Part shown: piece after piece, positions 27,401 through 39,400 of the stretch
Layout of the letters: the number at the start of each line of letters is the position of its first letter
Position numbering within the stretch: position 1 is the stretch's first letter
DNA from: Nephrocerus scutellatus
Lineage: Eukaryota > Arthropoda > Insecta > Diptera > Pipunculidae
Direction of reading: 5' to 3'
Assembly (NCBI GenBank): GCA_947095585.1
Contig: OX352761.1
Location: 132,090,277 to 132,154,276 of the forward strand
Length of the DNA: 64,000 nucleotides
Position numbers and translations under genes: made by a program
Notes under the pieces: model-generated
Seen by the model: the letters and a program-made list of their open reading frames with translations, nothing else
Told to the model about the DNA's origin: nothing
Database searches by the model: none

Positions 27401-30400
27401 CCTCTTGAGAAACTATAATATGCCTCCTTGTACTGTGTATTGCTCCCTGGTCAGATTTAATGATGAGTCCTAGTCTCCGCTGTAGCGACCGCACTTAAGT
27501 TTCTTGTTAGACGTATTTTGTTGTGAAATTGCCTTTCGGTTGCCGTCGTCGTCGTCGTCTTCAGCTTGTTCGTCTATCGATAAGGTGATGTATACCTTAA
27601 AATGGGGACCTCTCTCAGAGTTAACTCCCTCCGATTGCTCGATGATTGGATCTGTGAGGTATTTTGAAATCTTTATTGTTCTGAGAAATTGTTATTAATT
27701 GAACTGTATAGAGCAGAAACGCGATACGCTATCGGAGATGCAGCGTGCAGAATGTCGAAATGGTGCATTTTCTTACCATCGGCGCTGGTCTCGTTAGCTA
27801 TCGCCAATTTGTTACAACAGTGGGTCGTCTTTACTGTGCGCGATTTCCCGCAGCATTTCTTGTACAAATAATGAAAATCTTTTTACCAAAAGATTGGAAA
27901 TGGAAATTTATTGCAAACAAAAACTAAAACATGTAGGTATGCATTCATAATAGTTCAATTACGATATGTATCTTGTGGAAATCTAAGAATCCAAATTCTT
28001 AAAATATTGTATTTATTTAGTTATTCTAAGACATTGTGTTGATCGGATTTTTAAGAATCAAGGCAGAAAAAGATTCAGTGTACGTTTTTTTGTTAATTGT
28101 GAAAGAGTGAAATAGGTCGATGACGTAACTAGATATCTATAGCTCGTTGCCATTGAATATGTTGGAAAGCCATAGATGCCTTTAATTAACCCGAATATTT
28201 TTTATTCTTCATCTTTGTTTCATGCAATTAAAATGTTTTGATTTTTCATTTGTTAATAAAAGTCTGGAAACTGAAAACAATTTGTATTTTTAGTTCTGTT
28301 TGATTTTTGTGACCTATGGCAACCAGGTCAGTTATAAATTGAAATTATACAGCCCGTTTAGGACAATTCGCCCTTTCGGAAACTCTAATAAGATTTGTGT
28401 GTTGCAAATGCGCGACGATAATAAGATCCCGCTGACAGCGCTCATCACGCTATATTAATAGTAGCTTCGTTTTCTGACGATTCCATATTTGCTCTCGCAA
28501 TCCAACCAGAAATTCCTAAATAACATTTTAAGAAAAACAACTGGAACAGGCTCGAAAAACGGGCTACAAGAGAATGGAGAAATAGCATTTCATCTTCTGA
28601 AGGTCCTAACAATAGGAATCTGTCGAACAAGGAGTGTGATTTCTCCATCGAAAGACTGAATTCGGTAATTCTGTGGAGTATTAATTCAACAGTCCCGAAA
28701 ATTGCAAAAACTCTAAACCGCGAAATTCTTACGTCATAGAGCTACAAAAGTTTTCGTGTCACACAAATCAGTAGAATACGACGGAAACTCCCTAGTGTAC
28801 TGGGCAACAGTGAACTAGTCAGATAAAAATCAATCTTGAGAAATGTTAAAACCCTACTGGAGCAACAATTCCGGAACAGTGTTAACAATTATTGGAGACA
28901 CCGTGAGTAGAGAATATTATAAAGTCTAATTCGAAGACAATGTTCTCGAACATAAATCAACTTTATAAGCCTCGTAATGCCGGAATTGAAAACATTAATT
29001 GCTTTGTAATATCTCATTTCTCGGTAGGGAATTGATAGCAGAACTACACCAGTGGTCAACAAATACATACTTTGTTGTTAGCAATCAATCTCATCATCAT
29101 CCCGAGTAGTTGGAAAACATCTAAGGTTTTTCCAATAATAAACAAGTAAATGTAAAAAAAACTTCGTTTTTCGGGTACAAACTTTTATACATTCATCGAA
29201 ACACGCCACCCAGTCATTTATAATTTATAATTAACAAGCCCTTGTTTTAAAAGTTGATATTATCGAGGAAGTACTGTATATACCTTATATAATATTTTGC
29301 TTTTTAGATGTCGACCGGGTTGGCGGGGTCCTCTTTGTAATGAGTGCATGGTGTATCCTGGCTGCAAGCACGGGTCATGCAACGGCAGCGCTTGGCAGTG
29401 TTTATGCGATACAAATTGGGGAGGGATATTGTGCGATCAAGGTAAACATAACCGCGAGGTGCTTTCTCAGTTAAAAATTATATAGATATATATGCGTTTT
29501 CCACTTTCCACGTAAAATATCTATGTATGTGAATGCATATTAATATTTATATACAATACATTTTGAAACATAGATTTAAATTATTGCGGTACCCATGAAC
29601 CCTGCATGCATGGAGGCACCTGCGAGAACACTGCACCTGATAAATATCGCTGCACATGCGCGGAAGGCCTCTCGGGTGAGCGCTGTGAAATAGTTGAGCA
29701 TCCCTGTGCAACGCAGCCGTGCAAAAATGCTGGCACATGCACACTTAAGGTAAGGCGACGCCGGACGCTTACGTGATTTCACAAAGCTTTTTAATATTAA
29801 TTTAATGTTTCGATTATTTATTAAACAAACGATTCGAACATATGAAAATGATGTACATAACTTATAACGTAAAACTTGTTTACAGGAATTACAGAAGATT
29901 AACCTTTCCGGTGGTTTTCGCAGCATGAGAGGTATGAGCTCCATGGGCAAACCAGTTAGTCGACGCAATTCGGTGCGTGATGGATCCACCATCAGCAACA
30001 GCAGCACTACATCAACACGAAGCACCATCATCAGTTCAATAGCTGCAAAACTTGGAAGTACTGCACCTGCAGTCGAATTCAAGTGTGCTTGTACGCCAGG
30101 ATGGACTGGTCCAACATGTGAAATAAGTAAGTGCTCTCAATGCCTACGAGTATGAGTTGAGTAGGTATGCCACAAGTTGGCTATAAGTGTTGATTTTTTG
30201 GACATGGATTTGTTGTATACCTACGCAAACGCACAGTTTTGTCTTTAATTGAAGATAAATGGAAATGTGCTTACGCATTATGAGGCGTAAATGTGCTTAC
30301 GCATTGTGAAGCGTAAGCAAATGTAACATGTTCAATGTTAAACTCGTAGGTAGTAAATTATTTCAGATGTGTATATGACAAATGAAAGCAATTTATTTTA

Positions 30401-33400
30401 ACAAGAAACAATTAATATTACTAAGAGAAAGGCATTTGGTTTGAACTTTTTTTTACCTTGTTTATTAAACCTCCAAACGAGAAGCAAAACAATGGAAATT
30501 CAAATTTAATTTGATAATTCGTTCAGCGAAATCCAATCCAAAATCCAAAATTGTTCTATTTATTGTTTTTTTAATTAATAAACAAACAAATCATCTGAAG
30601 TGGACGAAAATCATAGAAACGAACAGCAACGGCAAATTTTTCATAAGATTGATAATGTGGAACACAGCATGAGATTGTATCGAAAGAGATGAGCGGCTTT
30701 AGATCCCTCTTGGTCTGCCGTACACACACACACTTACCCATAATATATCCTATTTGTATAGTGTAGTGTCTTTTGTACACATCAGCGGACTTCATCAGAT
30801 TTGGTCTCGGGTTTCGACAGATAGCTTAAGAGCCTCTAAGAGCCTTTCACCCTAATTTTTTATTAATTCTTGTTCTTCTCTTTGTGTGTGTGTGTGCGAA
30901 TCGGTAAATTTTTCATATGAGAATCGAAAAAGTTAGTTCTTGACTTGAAGAAAGATCTTCCATCTTCCATCTTCTTCCACTTCCACAACGAGTTTCATCT
31001 CTTCATCTCGGCGCTGGTATAATAATTGTTCAGATGTTCGCTTTGCTCTACAATTTGTTGCAGACACTTATGTGTGCATGACGATCAGCCAGCCAGGTTT
31101 ATTGGTAGAAGGCACATCAGACTCGTACCTACGAGTATTAAGTGGGATATAAAGTTGGCAGTTAGATACACACTTGACTGTGTATATATATACATATTTA
31201 TAATGACTACATTTCCCTCCCTTTACTTTACGGGTTCATCAAATGAATTTTTCTTTGATCACAGCCTGATAAAATATTCTGAAATAAAGAGTTTTGTACA
31301 TTTTTATTACACTGTTTGTTGTAGCTGTGATTCGATTGCGATAAAGATTTAAAGCAAAACCAAAAATTTGATTATATCTCCTCTTTTCGAAATAAAAACA
31401 AAACAGATATTGACGAGTGCGCTGGAGGTCCCTGTGAGCACGGTGGCACTTGCATCGACCTGATCGGAGGTTTTAGATGTGAATGTCCTTCGGAATGGTC
31501 GGGAGATGTCTGCCAAATGGATGTAAATGAATGCGAAGGAAATGCTGCTGTGTCTACTATAGCGCTAACATCGACATCAACATCGGTGTCGAGTGTAGGG
31601 CCATGCATTAATGCTCGACAATGTCACAATTTACCCGGCTCATTTACATGTGCTTGCCTGGAAGGTTGGGGTGGACCGACATGTGCAAAAGACCTAGACG
31701 ATTGTGTTGGCCAATGTAAGAATGGAGCGACTTGCATCGATTTAGTAAATGATTACCACTGCGTGTGTTCAACTGGATTTACGGGTACATAAACAGGCAG
31801 TGAATTTAATTTGAATTTTCTAATCTTTGTTTTATCCCTATAGGACGAGATTGTGAAACAGATATTGATGAATGTGAAAATTTGCCATGTCGCAACGGGG
31901 GCGAATGTGTCGATATGATCGGCAAATTCAAATGTATTTGCCCACTCGGATATTCGGGATCTTTATGCGAGGTAATTTTTTTACTTTGAGTAATTTGCGC
32001 ATGGTATTTAGAAGTCTATTAAAATGCAAATCAGAGTTTTAGATTTTAGCTGAACAGAAAGAAATCTTTAAACTTTATTTTTTTTTTAATTTGTTTTGAT
32101 CATTTTCCTTTGTTGTGAAGCTCTGTGTTCAAAGAATCAGTTTTACTATTTTGGCAGCCCTTATCAAAGCTGTTTTGCTATCTGTTCTTTAGATATAAAT
32201 TATAGTTGATAGTTTTATATACTCGTACATAAATTTTTATTTAAGAAAAATACGTTTTATAATTCTGCTTTTAGAAAGATAGTATCTTTGATAGACAATA
32301 TATATGTATGTATATGGGGGAAATTATAGCGTCCTGATAATAATATATGCTTAAAGTCACCATTTATTCGTCGTTGACTTTGTCGATCGCAAAAATATTG
32401 TTAGTTTTTTTATGAACATTAATTGATATTTTTCTTCTACAACAATCGTAGATAAAACAATAAACAAGTAAATGTAAAAAAACTTTGTTTTTCGGGTACA
32501 AAGTTTTATGTATACGAGGCATACATTCTTATTTTGAGTTGCTGAAAATAATATCCAATTTTACATGCGTCACCAGAGGGCAAATTCCGGCAAATTCAAA
32601 TTATTATTTTGATTGATTTCTTGGAAATGTATTTTAAATTAATAATCATTATAACATAATTAATTATTTCGTTTCTTGATTTTTCTGATAAATTATGTTA
32701 TGAATAATACTTGTATTTACAGTAAATTAGTCAAACATCTCAAACGTTCTTTCTGAACACCTTGGTTCGGGGGTCTCCCATATTAATTTTTTAAATATCC
32801 CACCATATAGCATATTGATATAACAATCCGTGTAGGAAGACGCCGAAAAATGCCCAGAGAATTAGATTGCGATGTTCCTTTCCGCAGAAAGTGCAATTTT
32901 TCGCGTAATGAAAAGCGATCTTAAAAGAAGCAAAAAATAAGTACACGATTTACACGACTACTCGTAAGTGATCTTAATTCCAAATTTAGATTTTTACTAG
33001 ACGTTTAAAATTAATTAAACAAGCATAATGATGATAACGGTTTTGAAAAGAATTTCAAAAATGTAAACAGACTGACAGGGGTCAATTAAATAAAAGTTTT
33101 TAAAAAACGAATCCATAAAAATTAAAATTTTTCATGTAGATTCTCTAATCGGAGTACACATGTGTGCAAAATTTGAAATGGGTTACATTTTTTTAAAAAA
33201 AAAAGTATGGGAGTCTCCCGACCTTTGGGGCCCGATTACTACCAAATTTTTACAAAGTGTAGTTCATCGGAGATACACATGCATACAAAATTTTAAGAAA
33301 ATGGAGCATACTTTTTAAAAAATGTGTTTGGGACCCCGAAGCCCTATTGGCTCCAAATTATCAATTAATAGAGAGTGCTGCCATCGGAGTTACATATGTG

Positions 33401-36400
33401 TGCAAAGTTTAAATAAAATCGGGCTTTAGGAAGTGGGTTAAAAATGAATCACAAGATTTGACCATCCAGCCAGCCAGCCACAAACACACGGGCAGGCGAA
33501 GTTAATATAGAGAATTAAAAAATTTTTGGTCTTGAAGATTTAAAGTTCTTTCAAAAAAGATTAACAGTGGCCTTGCAGCTAAAACCGTTGACAAAAGCGT
33601 TGGACAACAATATGTTTCACAGATGGTGAAAATAGACCCCCCATACGATTTTTTTTTCTCGTAATTAACCAAGTATTTGCCAACTGATACAACCTATATA
33701 TCTATGTGTAAACGCTGTGCCATAAGGAAATACTTGTTCAGAAATATTTCCTTAATAACTATTCGAATTCAATTGCGCTAGATTTTGAAATAAAAATAAT
33801 TAAGCCCTTCTATCGCTATCGAAAATCCAAGTAAAGTTTCCTTTCGTGACCAGCAAGAAATAATATATGAATGTCAAGTGAACTGAATCAATGGCAAATA
33901 ACATAATCAAAATTTAGGTGCCTGAAATTTGTATCTCACCGTCATCACGAACGATTACTCATAATTCGATTAGTGTTAAAAGGTATTAAAGCATCAAATT
34001 CATAAGAAAGATACCTGCGGCAACATGCAAGCTTGTAACAACGATATCAAGCGGTCAATGTCGGTGGGATCCCACGGCGTCGATGCTTGATGCCGATCGA
34101 ATATCAGGATTTTAAGTAGTTACCATACCCGTATCCATATATGTATATATTCAGAAAACGGAAAATACAAGAACATTGAAGATGGCAATTTTTTTTAGTA
34201 TCTACCTTTGACAAAGAAATATATAAATATAGTGATAGTAAATGTAAATTTATATGTTGAATATTTATATTGAGATTCTTAAATCAGAAGTGATTAGACG
34301 ATCACGACGTCATAAGAAAATTTAATGATCTTTTTTGAGAATCTAAAAATTCCTTTGCTTCTGGTTTATTAAGTGAGGGTCTGTTTGTTTTTATTTTTTT
34401 TTTTTCAAATTAAAGGAAGCAAAAGATCATTGCACACCGTCGCCATGCCTGCAAGGGAGATGCCTCAATACGCCGGGAAGCTATTACTGTCATTGCCCAT
34501 CAGACCGAGCAGGAAAACATTGTGAACAAATTCGAGCAAAGTGCTTGTCACCGCCTTGCAATGGTAAGTTTGAATACCAAATCAATATTGCGTTTATACT
34601 CGTATTGTGTTTTTATAATGTTAAATTATTAGCTTACATTCATAAGCAATCACAAAGCATCATACAGTTCTAAACCGTATTCAAAACTCGAACAAACAAA
34701 CAACTTGAATATTTTTCATACCGAACGCCATGCTAGCCACGTTAACTTTGACACATTCATACCGTCAACCTAGACTTTGCATATAAAGAGTTTTTAAATT
34801 GGAACGGCCTATTTTTCTAATATGGTTTACTGGCTATGCGAGAAGTTAGCTGTGGTTTTTTGACGTTTCAACTCATCTATAAGCTTTTTCTGATGCTTAT
34901 TTTATTTTAGAGGAGTCATTGATCCATAATAAATAATAATATTCGGTGCGACAAACCGTTGCGTTCCCAAGCCTAGTTTCTCGCGATCATTTGTATTGTG
35001 CATGTTTATTTTTGCACACAAATGGAAGGGACCTTCAATTTAATGCCGTATCCGAACGGCGAATTGAGAAGCTTTCCGTAAAAAGTTATTACTCTCGGAC
35101 GTTTGGCATACATTCACGACAGGTGGGACTGTGAATAATACTTTTTGGTGTTACTGGGATTTGAAACACGAACCTCCTGCTCAAAAGTCCATGCACTTAT
35201 TTACTGAGCCACGGCGCCCACATTGATCCGTACCGCTTCTTTAATGACTCTGGTAATGCAGTCACAATCAATGGAGATCACTACTGGACCATGTTGACTT
35301 ACTATTTTTGGTATAAATTAGAAGAGGTTGACTTGGAGCGGATTTAGGAAGAAGGCACCACATGCCCTACAGCTGGCATACAATCGAGTTGTTGAAGTCG
35401 AAGTTCGGTGATCGTGTTATCTCCAGAAATGGACCAGTCAATTGGCCGACTCGTTGGTGTGCTTTGATGCCTCTGAAAATGTTTCTTTGAGGTTATGTGA
35501 AGTCCACCGTCTATTCAAGAGACTTTAGACTACCTTACTTAATGATATGTAGTAAAGTTGGAACTCAAAGCTATATTATTAATTGAAATTGTTCACTTAA
35601 CATATAATACTTTAACTACCCAATTTCTTCCCAATTTAGATGGTTGCTTTATGAATAGCTCTTTGAATTCGATCCCATGCAGTGGTCATGGCACATGCGA
35701 GATTGGCGATGTTGGAACATTTTGCAAATGCTACTCCGGTCATACGGGAACATATTGCGAGCACAGTAAGTTGTCTTTTTTATATTCTTTATGCTTATAT
35801 TATATCTTAAGGTAAGAAAAAGTTCTTCCGCCCCCACCATCATCAGCATAAATACCAGAGTTTAGTCATTTTGTGTTTTGATAAAAAAAAAAGTTAAGCA
35901 ATCTGGAAAAGCTCAATACCACCTAGTGAATGTGAAGGTTTAAAAATATTGATAATTAAAGTGATTCAGTAAATAGATTTTTAAAGTTTCAATCAACCAG
36001 TTTGTTTTAGATTTATTCAACTTTGCCTACAGGAAAGAATTTTACTTTCTTTTACATAGTAAAAGAAACGTTTTGAACACCGCTTGTGGACAAAGCAATA
36101 AAAGAGTGACAAGCAGGAAAAATTCGATTGTTCTCGCCATATATTCGGCACCAATAAGTTTTATCGCGTGGTTCTGTATTCTGTCTAGTAGATGCAATGT
36201 GGTCATGGGGCACCTGTCCATCGGTTGCATTCAAGTTTTGGGCATTCAAATGTTAAATTTTGCATAAACCCGTACCACTTAAAGCTGCAAGTGGGTACTT
36301 TTTGATACTCTTGAATTTATATTTATATGCCGCCAAAATAGTTACTTCCATTATTGATTGTTTTGTTTTAAAATACTAATCCAAGTTTAGATAGTTATTT

Positions 36401-39400
36401 AAAAAGTTTTAAATTAATGTTTAGGAAATTAGCAAATCACTTTATCATACAAACAATATACATGACAAGTTTTCGTTTCACTTTTGTTATTATCTTATTT
36501 TTATTTTATTTTTAGCCTTAAATGAGTGCTCCCCAAATCCCTGCGGAAATGGTGGAATTTGTCTCGACGGTGAAGGTGACTTCACGTGTGAATGTATATC
36601 AGGATGGACAGGTAAGAACTGCAAAGAAGAAGCATTTAACGTATAATACGAGTGTGTGTATGCGTTAAGCCGATGAGGGGTAAAAAAAAACAGTTGCTAT
36701 TAATCCTTTCTGGCTTAGTAGATGATGTAAATTTGTTTTTCTCGTTTTACTTTAATTTCTTCGGTTTCCCTGCTCAATCCATGCGATGTGTTGCTGGCTG
36801 GTTGGTTGTTCCGTTTCGTTTTCGCCTTGGCTTCCAATCTCGCCGCACTGTTCTGTGAACTGACTTTTTCTCATGCGATTTATCGATTGCGAGTCTGACT
36901 TGAGGATCATTTCTGCGTAAAAAGGTTATCAAAGTACACTGCACACTGCACCTCCCGTTGTTTTGCAACTGAGTGTTGTACGTGTATGATATACATAGTC
37001 GTACATACGTACGAGTACGAAAGCGAATCCTGCTAGTAAACGCCAAGTTTTGCCATCCTCTTGAACGCCGCTTCCAAAGCGGACGACTTTCAAGAGTTGG
37101 AGCCACCTGACTAAGAAGAATGTTAGCAAGCAACAGGCGCATATTCGACTTGTTCTACACGCAGACGCACACGCTACTTGTGTCGACGTCAGCGCGTCTT
37201 CGGTATTTTGTCTTCCACATGGATGATCGTTTACTTCTTTCTTCACACAAAACTAAAATAAAAATACAAAATATTTTAATTAAAATTCTTAATCGTGTGT
37301 TCAGTTTTTTTTATCTGATTGTAACAGGCAACAACTGCATGTAAACGTTAAAGGGAATTAATATACTGTCTGTTCGTGAAATATATCCAATAATGTCGTC
37401 TATAGATAGATATTTAACGAAAGTATGTACTATCGTACATATGTTACATATAATATTATTTGTGACCCCAGTTTTTCTACTGGTCTGTTTGTTTGTGCGT
37501 GTTTTTTCTTGGTGAACATCCTTTCTTGCAAAATGTATCCTTTTTCCGGATCTATTTCTTTAAAAAACAATAACGACGACCCCAGATGCTTTTTATATTA
37601 GTCATACAAGCTATGCAAATGCCAGTCTTACATCTTAGCATGGCAACGATTTTATTTTTATTTGCTTATAAATTAATAAATTAAAACAAATGAAACTATA
37701 ATTATTTTAGGTAAACGCTGTTTAGAGCGTGCAACTGAATGTTATACGGGACAATGTCGCAATGGAGGAACATGTGTGTCTAAAGATGATGGAAAGTCGG
37801 TTCAGCACTATTGTCGATGCGCTCCTGGTTGGGATGGATTATTTTGTACGGAAGAAATTGACCAGTGCCGTGGGCAACCCTGTCACAATGGCGGTACGTG
37901 TGAGTCCGGAACCGGATGGTTTCGGTGTTTGTGCGCCCAGGGATTTTCCGGTCCTGATTGCAGGATCAATGTGAACGAATGTTCCCCCCAGCCATGTCTG
38001 GGCGGAGCGACCTGCATAGATGGCATAGGAGGATATTCATGTCTTTGCCCTGCGGGTCGACAAGGATTACGATGTGAGATATGTAAGTTGTTACGAGATA
38101 ATACTTTTTATTTGTACGTGTATTTGTGACCATTGATTTTTTGAATTTCGCATTTCAAAATAAGTAATTACAATTTATGCGTGCATTTGTTAAATATGGT
38201 ACGAAAATATTCAAACAAAAAAATTGCGATAGTATGTACCGTTATTTGTGGGTTAAAATCTTCTCAAAAAAAATTAATTTTAAATGGTCAACGTTCGTGT
38301 TTGTTGGAAGCACAGCAAACAAATTTATTGATTTTTTAATATATAAACTCACTAGTTACTAGTTAACTCTGGCATTATCCGGGAACCCAACTGACCGCTC
38401 CCCCACTGAAACCACCGCACACCATTGAGCCCCACCCCCACCTACCCGTCACTGATTCAAAATTGTAACCTATAACGTGTTCGAATCGTGAGTTATGGTC
38501 GTGAGTTCATACAATAATCCCATGGAAAACTTGATTTTTTTAGTTTTTCCAAATTTTCCAATTTTCTATCAATCGATCATGGTCAAGGAAAACTACAAAA
38601 GCTCTTACCAAGAAAATATTACAAATAATACAAATAATGAAGTAAGTGAGCCTTCAAAAATTCTTGGATCACCTATTGAACAATTCGGACCTTCAGTCGA
38701 TGACCTTTTTTTTGAAGGCTTGTAGATTAGTCGTTTCGGGAAACACGGAGTCAAGCAATTGATTTCAAATCGATGTCAGCATATATTATCATATTTGGCT
38801 CTACAACCGGGGTCGGGTCCTGTGCTCCCACAAAAAATCTCTCCCCCGGTCGGTCTCGATTTGAAGCCGATGTCATCCAGTTTGCCATCCCTAAATTCTG
38901 GGCATCCCGGTCTACGTCATCCTTCCAGCATAGGCTTGGCCGCCCTTGCTGTCCTGTCCCATAAATCCTACCGCCTTTCCGAACAGGATCCTCGTCACAC
39001 ATACGAGCTAGGTATCCTGTCCACCGGAGACTACCGCGCTACATCGATGTCACTTTCAGATAAAAGGAGGGTTTGCAATTTTGGGCTCTACAAGAAAATG
39101 GTTTTAAGTCAAATCTATGTTGTTTAGAACTAAAACGAGTGTTTTCCTGGGATTAGAGAACGGGTTTCTGAAAAGCGTCTACCGTAGTAGAAAACAATTA
39201 AAGTTCCCATATTTCGTCTATGCTCCAAAGAATCATGAGATGAAGTAATGGTTTCATCGTTTATCATATCTACTCCTATTCTGAATTATATCAATAAATA
39301 AATATGTTCTTTCCAAGAAAGTTCACTTAAATCTTTCAAACCTTACATCTTAAGTGAATCAGATCTCGCAATAGAGGCACCATTAATAACTGCTGGCACG

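Larger units (their letters stand above)
20473..29307 (+). other. Ser: Serrate intron (8.8 kb)
   Basis: No host exon was recognised. Positions 20473-21930 hold nothing identifiable beyond short TTG-rich runs. LINE, mariner-like and Tc1 relics occupy about 21940-26056. Positions 26057-28430 hold only an unrecognised open frame. Positions 28440-29145 look like a decayed LINE. Confidence 0.75.

Noticed and set aside
29576..30082. 168-codon - strand open frame across Serrate exons
   Set aside because: It is antisense to EGF3-EGF4 exons and crosses a Serrate intron; its residues mirror conserved codons.
36774..37246. Overlapping 122- and 105-codon - strand frames in a Serrate intron
   Set aside because: No recognisable domain, overlapping each other in different frames, and no flanking splice context.
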